A DNA stretch of 57,049 nt from Candidatus Woesebacteria bacterium GW2011_GWB1_33_38 (lineage in GTDB: Bacteria; Patescibacteriota; Microgenomatia; UBA8517): NCBI GenBank assembly GCA_000990005.1, contig LBPF01000006.1:97615-154663 (forward strand). Reading direction: 5' to 3'. Positions within the stretch are counted from its first letter, which is position 1. Each line of letters opens with the position of its first letter. This document shows positions 1-10,870 of the stretch, piece after piece. Position numbers and translations under genes: made by a program. The notes under the pieces are model-generated. The model was not told the origin of the DNA. It worked only from the letters and a program-made list of their open reading frames with translations, and did no database searches.

Positions 1-844
1 TTGGATTGGCCATGGCAAAAACAATGGCATCTTTACTCATATTTTTGATATCACTTTTGTTAATTAGGTTGCCTTTTGAAACTCCAATAAACACATCTTT
101 ACCATTTATAATTTTATGTATATCCCCTACTTCATTATCCTTGTTTGTTAATTCAGAGAGTCTAATTTTTTCAGAATTTAAATCTTTTCTATTTTTATTT
201 ATTGATCCTTGGGAATCACAAACAACAATGTTTTTAAATCCATATTTCAAAAGTAATTCACAAACTGCAGTTCCGGCAGCTCCTGCACCATTAATTACAA
301 TTTTTAAATCTTTGCTTTTCTTTACAACTTTAATGGCATTAATGAGTGCTGCTAGAACAACTACCGCTGTTCCATGTTGATCATCATGCATAACGGGGAT
401 ATCAAGTTCTTTAATTAATCTTCTTTCAATTTCAAAACATCTGGGAGCTTCAATATCTTCTAAATTAATTCCACCAAAAACAGGAGAAATGTTGTGAGCG
501 AGTTTAATTATTTCTTCATTGTTTTGGGTATTAACACAAATTGGAAATGCATCAACTCCAGCAAATTTTTTAAAAAGTGCAGCTTTACCCTCCATTACAG
601 GAATTGCTCCAAATGGACCAATATTTCCAAGTCCCAAAACTGCAGAGCCGTCTGATAAAACTGCAATTGTGTTTGATTTTAAACTTAAAAAGCTTGCTTG
701 TTTTGGGTCTTTAGTTAAAAGTTTACTAACTTCTGCAACTCCGGGAGTATATGCAAGTGTTAAGTCTTTCTTGTTTTCAATTGGAGATTTTAATTCTGTT
801 CCAATCTTGCCTTTATATTTTTTGTGATATGCAATTGAGTCCAT
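1..844 (-). CDS. NAD(P)-dependent malic enzyme, 3' end cut by window edge
   Basis: Malic enzymes oxidatively decarboxylate malate to pyruvate in the cytosol. Reading the minus strand from the ATG at 844 gives 281 codons without a stop to the window edge. Visible motifs are YTPGVAE (about residues 32-38), SDGSAVLGLGNIGP (64-77), the catalytic-region HDDQHGTA (153-160) and a Rossmann-type NGAGAAG (185-191), all diagnostic of the bacterial short malic enzyme. About 100 residues of the C-terminus would lie outside the window. It is divergent from the nuclease gene at 875. Whether it uses NAD or NADP cannot be told from this fragment. Confidence 0.93.
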   Translation of the reverse strand, partial: MDSIAYHKKYKGKIGTELKSPIENKKDLTLAYTPGVAEVSKLLTKDPKQASFLSLKSNTIAVLSDGSAVLGLGNIGPFGAIPVMEGKAALFKKFAGVDAFPICVNTQNNEEIIKLAHNISPVFGGINLEDIEAPRCFEIERRLIKELDIPVMHDDQHGTAVVVLAALINAIKVVKKSKDLKIVINGAGAAGTAVCELLLKYGFKNIVVCDSQGSINKNRKDLNSEKIRLSELTNKDNEVGDIHKIINGKDVFIGVSKGNLINKSDIKNMSKDAIVFAMANP

Positions 845-874
845 GATATGCAGTAGTATAATAGTTAACTACAT

Positions 875-1486
875 ATGTACCAAGAGGTAATTTTTGATCT
901 GGAGACACAGAAGTTTTTTGATGAGATAGAAGGATTTGATCCTAGCTTGCTTGGCGTTTCTGTACTTTCAATGTATGTTAGAACTTTGGATTCTAATTGT
1001 GTGGAAACTAAAGGTGAAATGATTTCCTTTTTCGAGGAAGACCTGGCAAAATCGTGGGAGTATTTTAAAAGCGCACATAGAATTATTGGTTTTAATTCTA
1101 AACATTTTGATGTTCCAGCATTAAAACCCTACTTACCTTTAGAAATTATTAAAATTCCTCATCTTGATATTTTAGAACATGTAAAGGAAGTGAACGGCAG
1201 GAGAGTTTCCTTAAATGCGATTGTAAAAGAAACATTGGGAGATCATAAAGCTGATGATCCTGCAAACGCAATTATGTATTGGCAGAAAAGGGATGAAGAA
1301 TCCTTAATAAAACTTAAGTTTTATTGTGAGGAAGATGTCAGGCTAACAAAAGAAATATATGACTATGGATTAAAAAATAAAAAACTTCGTTTTAAAGATT
1401 ATTGGAATACGGCTCGTGAAATTGACGTTGATTTTAGCTATCCAGTAATTGAAAATAAAGAGGAAGTGCAAGCAAGTTTGTTTTAG
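875..1486 (+). CDS. DnaQ/RNase H-like (DEDD-type) 3'-5' exonuclease domain protein
   Basis: A 203-residue protein with the layout of a stand-alone DEDD exonuclease of the YprB-like RNase H superfamily. FDLET near the N-terminus (residues 8-12) supplies the first two acidic metal ligands, GFNSKHFDVPAL in the middle supplies the Exo II aspartate, and YCEEDVRLT near residue 155 supplies the Exo III region. Proteins of this type probably trim nucleic acid 3' ends. Substrate (DNA or RNA) cannot be inferred. There is no helicase domain, unlike longer members of the family. It is a single gene between the divergent malic enzyme gene and the convergent pyrophosphatase gene. Confidence 0.75.
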   Translation: MYQEVIFDLETQKFFDEIEGFDPSLLGVSVLSMYVRTLDSNCVETKGEMISFFEEDLAKSWEYFKSAHRIIGFNSKHFDVPALKPYLPLEIIKIPHLDILEHVKEVNGRRVSLNAIVKETLGDHKADDPANAIMYWQKRDEESLIKLKFYCEEDVRLTKEIYDYGLKNKKLRFKDYWNTAREIDVDFSYPVIENKEEVQASLF

Positions 1487-1492
1487 TAGTTT

Positions 1493-2029
1493 CTACTTTT
1501 TGAATTTTTCCAAGTATCTTGCATTACTTTCTTCAATTATTTTCCAAGCATCTTCTTTGTTTCCCCAGCCTTGAACTTCTGTTGAACCTGGTTTCTTTAA
1601 GTCCTTGTAATGCATAAAGTGATGTTTAAGTTTTTCTTTTAAGACTTCTGGTATGTCTGTAATATCATTTACATTATCTCCATCGTTTCTATCATCATCT
1701 GGGACACAAATTATTTTATGGTCGTTTTCTCCGCTATCTACAAAGTTTAATATTCCAACTACTCTTGCAATTACTAAAACTCCAGTTGGTAATGGCTCAG
1801 AAGTAATTATTAATGAATCAAGCGGATCATTATCCTCGTCCCATGTTTGTGGAATAAAACCATAGTTAACAGGTTTTGCAAAAATATCAGGTTCTACCCT
1901 ATCCAGTGCAAATAAGTTGGTTTCATATCTATACTCAATTTTATGCATTGAGCCCTTTGGAATTTCAATAAATGTGTTAACAGTTTTTCCCGTTTCACCA
2001 AAAATGATGTCGTGGAGTAAATGTGTCAT
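1493..2029 (-). CDS. ppa: inorganic pyrophosphatase, family I
   Basis: A 178-residue soluble family I pyrophosphatase, which hydrolyses PPi and pulls biosynthetic reactions forward. The N-terminal FIEIPKGSMHKIEY matches the family opening. DNDPLDSLI carries the metal-binding aspartates of the canonical DxDPxD signature, and a further acidic cluster VPDDDRND follows. The C-terminal HHFMHYKDLKKPG is also typical. Length is normal for a bacterial enzyme (about 175 residues). It is convergent with the exonuclease gene (6 nt apart), and its 5' side faces the REP palindrome that follows the RAYT gene. Confidence 0.95.
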   Translation of the reverse strand: MTHLLHDIIFGETGKTVNTFIEIPKGSMHKIEYRYETNLFALDRVEPDIFAKPVNYGFIPQTWDEDNDPLDSLIITSEPLPTGVLVIARVVGILNFVDSGENDHKIICVPDDDRNDGDNVNDITDIPEVLKEKLKHHFMHYKDLKKPGSTEVQGWGNKEDAWKIIEESNARYLEKFKK

Positions 2030-2076
2030 ATAGATATATTAAATCTGTAGCTATCAATTTGCAAGATGGAAACGAT

Positions 2077-2099
2077 ACAACAAGGTGTCACCTTGTTGT
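2077..2099. repeat. REP-like palindrome, copy 1 (downstream of RAYT)
   Basis: A perfect 23-nt inverted repeat centred on 2088, with core AACAAGGTGTCACCTTGTT. It overlaps the last base(s) of the RAYT stop codon. Together with copy 2 it brackets the transposase gene, the arrangement expected of a REPtron. Confidence 0.9.
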
Positions 2100-2746
2100 T
2101 ACAAAAGTATCTCATATTGTGGCATGTCTTGCTTATATTTTTCAACAAACTGCTTATAAGAGGTTATTTTGTGATATTTAATGTATGAACTTTTGTTAAA
2201 TTCTCGAAATATGATGTTTTTATCTAACCAGATTGTATTTGTTAACTTTAAGTAATCTGAATATGATGAATGGAAATTAATTAACTTCTTACCATCAACT
2301 ATTCCAGATGAGTCAGCTATCGGATTTAAATGAATGTACTTAGAAACATATAAAAGATGCTCTTTATCAATTACGTTTGTAGCTTTATATGCACTTTGGA
2401 AAAGTTTTCCAACGCGTTTATATTTTTTATTAAAATACATTGAATATCTGGTAAATAATGACTGGGTGAATTTTTTAATCGAATTTTTATCAATCTGCTT
2501 AATAAGTAAGTGAAAATGATTAGGCATTAAACAAAATGCTAAAAGTTTAATTTCAGTATAATATTTGCCCCTAAGATCTCTGTACCGTAAGGTGTCACCT
2601 TGTGGTGAAAGATACTCTTTAATGTATGACAAAAATACATTGTAGTCTTGTTCGTCTTGAAAGATAATCCTCTTTTCCACGCCTCTGTTGAATATGTGGT
2701 AAATAGAGTTAGATAGATAAAATTTTATAAGGTTTCTAGAGGGCAT
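2099..2746 (-). CDS. REP-associated tyrosine transposase (RAYT, TnpA_REP / Y1 family)
   Basis: A 215-residue single-strand DNA endonuclease-type transposase. The HUH motif is seen in MPNHFHLLIKQ (His77-Phe-His79), and the nucleophile Tyr is likely Tyr137 in YIHLNPI. The N-terminal HIFNRG block is also diagnostic of RAYTs rather than of IS200 TnpA. RAYTs nick and mobilise REP palindromes. Here the gene is bracketed by near-identical palindromes (2077-2099 and 2763-2789), and a shorter core of the same palindrome lies inside the gene, encoding PQGDTL around residues 48-53. The ORF is intact, so the element may still be active. Confidence 0.93.
   Translation of the reverse strand: MPSRNLIKFYLSNSIYHIFNRGVEKRIIFQDEQDYNVFLSYIKEYLSPQGDTLRYRDLRGKYYTEIKLLAFCLMPNHFHLLIKQIDKNSIKKFTQSLFTRYSMYFNKKYKRVGKLFQSAYKATNVIDKEHLLYVSKYIHLNPIADSSGIVDGKKLINFHSSYSDYLKLTNTIWLDKNIIFREFNKSSYIKYHKITSYKQFVEKYKQDMPQYEILL
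2589..2601. repeat. REP core inside the RAYT gene
   Basis: AAGGTGTCACCTT, a perfect 13-nt palindrome identical to the core of the flanking REPs. It lies in frame within the transposase CDS and encodes the GDT part of PQGDTL on the minus strand. Confidence 0.75.
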
Positions 2747-2762
2747 GAATAAATAATATCAC

Positions 2763-2789
2763 AAACAACAAGGTGTCACCTTGTTGTTT
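2763..2789. repeat. REP-like palindrome, copy 2 (upstream of RAYT)
   Basis: A perfect 27-nt inverted repeat centred on 2776 with the same core as copy 1. It lies 17 nt upstream of the RAYT start codon. Confidence 0.9.
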
Positions 2790-2838
2790 TGTAATCCCAA
2801 ATTTGCAATATGGAAAAATGATATTAAAATAAGATTTA

Positions 2839-3030
2839 ATGAACGAACAGGAATTAAGAAAGCGAGCTGACAACATAACAGCTGAGGGTATTTTAAGAAT
2901 TAGTGAAAAGACGGGCAAAAGTATAGATGAAATAATTAGAGAACAGATCAAAAAGTTTAAGGATCGTGGTCAAATGGAAGAACATATCGAACGTTTAGAA
3001 AAACCTTTAAAAAATGATTCTGATTCTTAA
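2839..3030 (+). CDS. hypothetical small charged protein (63 aa)
   Basis: A 63-residue, highly charged, probably helical protein starting MNEQELRKRAD. No family is recognised. A central GKSIDEIIREQIKKF segment looks like an amphipathic helix, and the C-terminus is acidic. The gene is convergent with gyrB, ending 2 nt from its stop, and its 5' side faces the RAYT element. Codon use resembles the neighbours. No strong Shine-Dalgarno sequence is visible. It is probably a real small gene but is supported only by the ORF and spacing. Confidence 0.45.
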   Translation: MNEQELRKRADNITAEGILRISEKTGKSIDEIIREQIKKFKDRGQMEEHIERLEKPLKNDSDS

Positions 3031-3031
3031 A

Positions 3032-5492
<2,461 letters not shown>

Positions 5493-5522
5493 ATTATTAT
5501 CTAACTATGATATCATGAATTA

Positions 5523-7238
5523 ATGCCTAATACTGCCCCTACTGGTAATAATCTTGCAGATATTCTTTCATCTATGGGAGTTTTGACCAAAGAAATTTCA
5601 GAACAAGTTAAGATGGCTGAAGTTCAATATGGAACCAGACAGGAAGATATCATTAAAAAACAAAACTTAGTATCCAATGAAAATTTGGTTAAAGCTAAAG
5701 CCATATTGTTTAATATTCCATATCTGGATATTTCAAGTTCACCAAATTCTCCCGAGGCTATGTCAATTTTATCGCAGGAGGTAGCAGTTAAGTTTAAAGT
5801 CTTTCCTGTTTCAGTTGATAAACAATTAAAAATTTTAACTTTAGCTATGGCCGACCCTATGGATCTTTCTGCTATAGAATTTGTAGAAGGAAAAACAAAT
5901 TTAAGAGTTAAACCTGTTGCTTCAGAAGAAGAAAAGATTTTGGACAATATCACAACTAGATACGCCACCTCTCTTTCGCAGGAAGTTACTGAGGCATTAA
6001 AAGATGTTGCACCTGACAGAAAAGTTACACCTGCAGTAAATTATAAGATTGGTTTCATTAGAGAAGAAAAGATAGCAGAAATAGTCAGCCATATTTTGGA
6101 ATTTGCTGTAAAATCTCGTTCATCAGATATTCATATCGAACCTCAAGAAAAATCAACAAGAGTTAGATACAGAATAGACGGTATTTTGCAAGAAAAGTTG
6201 ACTATCCCTAGAGAACTTCATGACTCATTAACTTCCAGAATTAAAATTCTTTGTGGCATGAAAATTGATGAAAAAAGAATTCCACAAGATGGAAGATTTA
6301 ATTTTAAGGCCAATAATGAAGATACTGATCTTCGTGTTAGTTCTCTTCCTACTTCTTGGGGTGAGAAAATTGTTATGAGGTTACTTAAAAAAACAGGTGG
6401 TGTACCCGATTTACCTGAATTAGGACTTCGAGGTATAGCCATTAAAAATCTTCAGGATGCAATTCTAAGGCCCCACGGAATTATCTTAATTTGTGGACCT
6501 ACAGGTTCTGGAAAAACAACTACACTTTATTCAATTATTTCTCGTGTCAATACTCCTAAGGTTAATATTGTGACATTAGAGGACCCAATTGAATATAAGA
6601 TGGCAGGTGTTAATCAGGTTCAAATTAATCCAAATGTCGGTTTAACTTTTGCTTCAGGACTTAAATCATTTTTGAGACAGGACCCCAATATAATTCTTGT
6701 AGGGGAAATTAGAGACCAAGAAACAGCAGACTTAGCTGTTCAGGCGTCGTTAACAGGTCATTTGGTTTTTTCAACTCTTCATACTAATGATTCATCAGGT
6801 GCTTTACCGAGACTTCTAGATATGGGTGCAGAACCCTATCTACTTGCTTCATCAATGACGGCGATTATGGCTCAGCGCGTAACTAGAAAAATCCACGAAG
6901 ATTGTAAAGAAAGTTATTTACCTGACCCTAAAATAATTGTAGATATGAAGGAAATATTGGGACCACTTTGGCCCCAATCACTTCAAGATGTTAAACTTTA
7001 CAAAGGTAAGGGTTGTCAAGAATGTGGTAATTCTGGATATTACGGTAGAATAGGCATTTTTGAGGTCTTGCCAGTTAGTGATGGAATAAGTAAACTAATA
7101 TTAGAGCGTTCCCCTGCGTCGGCTATCGAGAAAAAAGCTAAAGAAGAAGGAATGGTGACATTAAAGCAAGATGGTTACTTAAAGGTTTTAGATGGGTTGA
7201 CAACGATTGAGGAAATCTTAAGGGTTGCTCAAGAATAA
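5523..7238 (+). CDS. pilB: type IV pilus assembly ATPase PilB (GspE family)
   Basis: A 571-residue hexameric motor ATPase that powers pilus extension. Residues 1-150 form an MshEN/GspE N-terminal domain. The ATPase core has Walker A GPTGSGKTTTLY, an Asp box, Walker B-type LVGEIRDQETA, and the His box TGHLVFSTLHTND. The C-terminal metal site is CxxC at CQECGNSGYYGRIGIFEV, but the upstream half reads IHEDCKESY, where the usual first Cys aligns with His. It is the first gene of the pilus operon. pilT follows 11 nt later, and the 5' side is divergent from holB. Confidence 0.96.
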   Translation: MPNTAPTGNNLADILSSMGVLTKEISEQVKMAEVQYGTRQEDIIKKQNLVSNENLVKAKAILFNIPYLDISSSPNSPEAMSILSQEVAVKFKVFPVSVDKQLKILTLAMADPMDLSAIEFVEGKTNLRVKPVASEEEKILDNITTRYATSLSQEVTEALKDVAPDRKVTPAVNYKIGFIREEKIAEIVSHILEFAVKSRSSDIHIEPQEKSTRVRYRIDGILQEKLTIPRELHDSLTSRIKILCGMKIDEKRIPQDGRFNFKANNEDTDLRVSSLPTSWGEKIVMRLLKKTGGVPDLPELGLRGIAIKNLQDAILRPHGIILICGPTGSGKTTTLYSIISRVNTPKVNIVTLEDPIEYKMAGVNQVQINPNVGLTFASGLKSFLRQDPNIILVGEIRDQETADLAVQASLTGHLVFSTLHTNDSSGALPRLLDMGAEPYLLASSMTAIMAQRVTRKIHEDCKESYLPDPKIIVDMKEILGPLWPQSLQDVKLYKGKGCQECGNSGYYGRIGIFEVLPVSDGISKLILERSPASAIEKKAKEEGMVTLKQDGYLKVLDGLTTIEEILRVAQE

Positions 7239-7249
7239 GCAAAAATATC

Positions 7250-8314
7250 ATGATTGATGTAAATAATTTATTACAACAAACGATTGAATTGAATGCGTCT
7301 GACCTTCATTTAATTGTTGGTTCTCCCCCTACTATTAGAATTGAAGGAGAATTAAAAGTTCTAGCTAACTCTGGTATCCTTACCCCTGAGAATATTTTGG
7401 AAGGTTTAAAACAAACATTAACAGGTGAACAGTTTGAACGACTAAATGTTAATAAAGAAATCGATTTCTCATTATCTTTTTCTGAAAAAGCTAGGTTTAG
7501 GGTTAACGCTTATACCCAAAAAGGGTCTTTAGCTGTAGCATTTAGAAGTATCCCCTTAATAATTCCAGAAATTGAAAATTTAGGACTTCCAAAAATTGTT
7601 CATAATTTTACTAATTTAAGACAAGGTTTAGTTTTAGTAACAGGACCGACAGGACATGGGAAATCAACAACATTGGCAGCAATTTTAAATGAAATAAATA
7701 AAACTAGATCGTGTCACATCGTTACAATTGAAGATCCTATTGAATTCTTATTTAAACCGATAAGATCAATTATCTCACAACGTGAGATGCGAAGTGATAC
7801 CCATTCTTGGCAGGTTGCACTTCGGTCGGTTTTGCGTGAGGATCCTGACGTTGTTTTGATTGGTGAGATGAGGGATTTTGAAACAATTGCTTCAGCTATA
7901 ACCATTGCTGAGACTGGACATTTGGTTTTTGCTACACTTCACACAAATTCTGCGGCACAAACCGTTGATCGTATTGTTGATGTTTTTCCCGAAGAACAAC
8001 AATCTCAAGTCAGACTTCAATTATCGTCAGTTTTAGAAGCAGTATTTTCTCAAAGACTTGTTTCAGCAATTCCTAAAGGTAGAGTTGTTGCACACGAAAT
8101 TATGTTAGGTACAACAGCGATTAAAACTGCAATTCGAGAAGGCAAAACACATCAAATTGATTCCATAATTCAAACTTCTCTTGAAGTGGGGATGTTCACA
8201 CTAGAACATTCATTAGCTTCACTAGTAAAAACTAATAAAATTAGTCTGGAAATTGCTCAGAGTTGGTCAGTTAGACCAGAAGAATTAAATAGGCTAATTA
8301 GAGGATCAATATAA
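7250..8314 (+). CDS. pilT: type IV pilus retraction ATPase PilT
   Basis: A 354-residue motor ATPase of the PilT branch that drives pilus retraction and twitching. The short N-terminal PAS-like region opens with NASDLHLIVGSPP. Walker A is GPTGHGKSTTLA, Walker B-type is VLIGEMRDFETI, and the His box is TGHLVFATLHTNSA. The C-terminal AIREGKTHQIDS block is the PilT signature that separates it from PilB. It follows pilB by 11 nt and precedes pilC by 12 nt, so the three are surely cotranscribed. The presence of PilT implies retractile pili. Confidence 0.96.
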   Translation: MIDVNNLLQQTIELNASDLHLIVGSPPTIRIEGELKVLANSGILTPENILEGLKQTLTGEQFERLNVNKEIDFSLSFSEKARFRVNAYTQKGSLAVAFRSIPLIIPEIENLGLPKIVHNFTNLRQGLVLVTGPTGHGKSTTLAAILNEINKTRSCHIVTIEDPIEFLFKPIRSIISQREMRSDTHSWQVALRSVLREDPDVVLIGEMRDFETIASAITIAETGHLVFATLHTNSAAQTVDRIVDVFPEEQQSQVRLQLSSVLEAVFSQRLVSAIPKGRVVAHEIMLGTTAIKTAIREGKTHQIDSIIQTSLEVGMFTLEHSLASLVKTNKISLEIAQSWSVRPEELNRLIRGSI

Positions 8315-8326
8315 TGATTTTATAAA

Positions 8327-9532
8327 ATGAAGAGATTCAATTTTAAAGCTAAAGATAAAAATGGCAAAGTTGTTACAGGTGAAGTTGAGGCAGGAAATGA
8401 GAGTCAAGCTGCAAGGTTGGTAAGAGGCAAGGGTCTTTTGGTTTTATCAATCAAAAAAACTATTGAAAATCCAATCAACTTAATTAAAAAGTTTAAAGAT
8501 AGGATAACAACAAACGATGTTTCTACCTTTACAAGACAGTTTGCCACAATGGTTGCGGCAGGACTTCCAATTACTGAGTCTTTAATTATTCTCAAAAGTC
8601 AATCAAAAAGTTCAATGGGAAAAGTTGTTTCTCAAATTTTAGCTGATGTGGAGGGAGGAGAATCAATGTCCAAGGCTTTTTTGAAACACCCCACTGTTTT
8701 CTCCCCTACATATATTGCTCTTGTAAAATCAGGAGAAGCTGGCGGTGTTTTAGACACTGTACTTGTGAGATTGGCTGATTCACTCGAAAAACAGCAGGAA
8801 TTTAAAGGAAAAGTAAAAGGTGCTTTGATTTATCCAACCATTATTATCATTGGAATGGTAATTGTTGCTTTTATCATGATGATCTTTGTCATTCCTCGTT
8901 TAACCTCACTTTATTCAGAATTTAATGCTGAATTACCACTTCCCACAAGAATATTGATAGGAATATCAGATGCAGTTATCAAATACTGGCCTATTACCCT
9001 ATCTCTTGTTGCTGGGGGTTTGTACACATTTCAAGCTTACAGAAAAACAAAAGCAGGAAGAATTAAAACGGATGAAATAGCTTTTAAAATCCCAATTATT
9101 GGAGAACTTTCAAAGGAAGTTATTTTAACGGAATTAACAAGCACTCTATCATTAATGGTAGGTGCGGGTGTCTCAATTTTGGAAGGATTAAATATTACAT
9201 CAGAGGTTGTAAGTAATGTTGTAATTGGAAACGCCTTAAAAGATGTTAGTCACCAAGTTGAAAGAGGTTTTCCTGTTTCATTTGCTTTTGCAAAACACCC
9301 TGACGCTTTCCCTTTTATACTTTCTCAAATGGTCGCAGTTGGAGAAGAGACAGGAAAAATGGAGGAAGTTCTCTCAAAAGTAAGTCATGTTTTTGAAGTT
9401 GAATCTGATCAAAAAGTAAAAAGTTTGACCGCAGCAGTAGAACCAATTGTCATGGTAATTTTAGGTCTTGGGGTTGGTTTCTTGGTTATTGCAATCATAT
9501 TGCCGATATACAACTTGACTAGTCAATTTTAA
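8327..9532 (+). CDS. pilC: type IV pilus inner-membrane platform protein PilC (GspF family)
   Basis: A 401-residue integral membrane platform protein. Two T2SSF domains are present: the first around residues 60-190 (FTRQFATMVAAGLPITESL, GGVLDTVL) with a transmembrane segment near IIIIGMVIVAFIMMIFVIP. The second is around 260-395 (ELTSTLSLMVGAGVSILEGL, VAVGEETGKMEEVL), ending in a C-terminal membrane helix. Length and repeat structure are normal. It connects the PilB and PilT motors to pilin subunits in the membrane. It sits 12 nt after pilT and just ahead of the first pilin gene. Confidence 0.96.
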   Translation: MKRFNFKAKDKNGKVVTGEVEAGNESQAARLVRGKGLLVLSIKKTIENPINLIKKFKDRITTNDVSTFTRQFATMVAAGLPITESLIILKSQSKSSMGKVVSQILADVEGGESMSKAFLKHPTVFSPTYIALVKSGEAGGVLDTVLVRLADSLEKQQEFKGKVKGALIYPTIIIIGMVIVAFIMMIFVIPRLTSLYSEFNAELPLPTRILIGISDAVIKYWPITLSLVAGGLYTFQAYRKTKAGRIKTDEIAFKIPIIGELSKEVILTELTSTLSLMVGAGVSILEGLNITSEVVSNVVIGNALKDVSHQVERGFPVSFAFAKHPDAFPFILSQMVAVGEETGKMEEVLSKVSHVFEVESDQKVKSLTAAVEPIVMVILGLGVGFLVIAIILPIYNLTSQF

Positions 9533-9568
9533 TGGTTCATATTTAACATAGACGGGAGGTGAATTAAT

Positions 9569-10180
9569 ATAATAAAAACGCTACGTGATAAAACTTTAAA
9601 AAATATAAAAGCTTTTACACTTGTTGAACTTTTGATAGTCATAGGACTCTTAGGAGCAATTGCCTTAATTGTTATTGCTGCTATTAATCCTATAGAACAA
9701 GCCAACCGTGCAAGAGATACAAGGTTTAAAGCAGATGCTGGACAACTTATTTCAGCAATTGATAGATATTTTGCAGCCAATAATGAATTTCCTTGGATGA
9801 CAGAGACCTCCTCATTAACTGCAGATTCTGCATTAACATTTGTCAGTGCAGCCACTAGCAGTATTGGCCTTTGTCTTGCTGGTGCTAATTGCCCAGGTGA
9901 TGGTTATCTTATTTCCACAAATGAACTCAAAACCGAGTTTAGGAATAGAGATTTTATAGACGCTACTACGGCAATGGAAAAGATATGGGTAGGTAAGGCT
10001 GCTGGAGCTTCTGCTTCAGTTTATGCCTGTTATGTACCACTTTCAAAGTCAGAAAGAGCTAAATCTGAAAATTTAGTCAATTTGACCTTTGATTCGACGA
10101 CGGGCGCACCTACTACATGTACTGCACCTACAGGAACATGGACAGACGTAAATTCATGTTATGTATGTTTACCTCAATAA
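9569..10180 (+). CDS. type IV prepilin, possibly the major pilin; no canonical start codon
   Basis: The prepilin signal KAFTLVELLIVIGLLGAIALI begins at about 9608 (processing between Ala and Phe, Glu at +5). A globular domain follows with RDTRFKADAGQLISAIDRYFA. The frame is open only from 9563, after a TGA at 9560-9562, and it contains no ATG, GTG or TTG before the TTG at 9632, which lies inside the signal. A strong Shine-Dalgarno sequence GGGAGGTG at 9554-9561 points to ATA at 9569 or 9572. A single base change at 9574 would restore ATG (MKTLRDK). Either a rare start codon, a mutation or an assembly error is present. Its longer globular domain and place right after pilC suggest a main pilin. 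Confidence 0.85.
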   Translation: MIKTLRDKTLKNIKAFTLVELLIVIGLLGAIALIVIAAINPIEQANRARDTRFKADAGQLISAIDRYFAANNEFPWMTETSSLTADSALTFVSAATSSIGLCLAGANCPGDGYLISTNELKTEFRNRDFIDATTAMEKIWVGKAAGASASVYACYVPLSKSERAKSENLVNLTFDSTTGAPTTCTAPTGTWTDVNSCYVCLPQ

Positions 10181-10189
10181 TGTAAGTAT

Positions 10190-10870
10190 ATGGAATTGTT
10201 CCTACTTACATTATTAGGGTTGGTTTTAGGATCTTTTATAAGTGCAATTACTTATAGAATTCCAAGAGGTTTGGGATTTATAAAAGGTAGGTCTTTTTGT
10301 GATAATTGTAAAAAGAGCCTCAGTTGGTTTGACAATATACCCTTGTTTTCTTTTTTGTGGTATAGGGGAAATTCTCGTTGTTGTAATCAAAAGATCTCAA
10401 TTCGTTATCCACTAATCGAAATCGCATCGGTTTTGGGTATTATTTTTTTATATCCTAATTTTGTTTTAATTCTTTTATTTTTATTAACTTTTAGTATTTT
10501 AATTATTGATATTGAGCATCAAATTATTCCAGATGAGTTGAGTTGGTTAGTTTTGTTTTTTAGTTTACTATCTCCTATCTCCTATCCCCTATTCTCTAGT
10601 CTCTTTGCTGGTTTTTTCTCATCTTTATTACTTTTAACTTTATATCTTATAACTCGTGGCAAAGGTATGGGCTTGGGAGATGTTAAGCTGTCTATAGCTC
10701 TGGGTATGTGGCTGGGTGTAGAGAAAAGTATGACTTGGCTAATGACAGCCTTTATAATAGGTGGAATTGTTGCGGGAGTATTGCTATTATTAAAAAGGGC
10801 AAATTTAAAAACTAAAATTGCTTTTGGTCCATTTTTAATTATTGCCTTTTGGATAGTTTTATTAATATGA
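10190..10870 (+). CDS. pilD: prepilin peptidase PilD
   Basis: A 226-residue polytopic membrane aspartic protease that cleaves and N-methylates prepilins. The N-terminal part has the zinc-site cysteines (FCDNCKKSLSWFDNIPLFSF, then a CC pair in SRCCNQKISIRYP). The two catalytic aspartates lie in DIEHQIIPDELS and in the GxGD motif GKGMGLGDVKLS. About seven hydrophobic segments are visible. It ends by an ATGA overlap with the next pilin gene at 10867. It is placed among its substrates, which all carry the FTLxEL-type signal. Confidence 0.95.
   Translation: MELFLLTLLGLVLGSFISAITYRIPRGLGFIKGRSFCDNCKKSLSWFDNIPLFSFLWYRGNSRCCNQKISIRYPLIEIASVLGIIFLYPNFVLILLFLLTFSILIIDIEHQIIPDELSWLVLFFSLLSPISYPLFSSLFAGFFSSLLLLTLYLITRGKGMGLGDVKLSIALGMWLGVEKSMTWLMTAFIIGGIVAGVLLLLKRANLKTKIAFGPFLIIAFWIVLLI

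Noticed and set aside
6-827. Two plus-strand ORFs (124 and 102 aa)
   Set aside because: They are antisense shadows of the malic enzyme gene, which has clear motifs on the minus strand.
2736-2951. Minus-strand 71-aa ORF over the REP and the 63-aa gene
   Set aside because: It crosses the REP palindrome and has no coding features; the opposite strand has the more protein-like frame.
9529-9855. Antisense ORF over the first pilin
   Set aside because: Shadow of the pilin gene; no ribosome-binding site or family.
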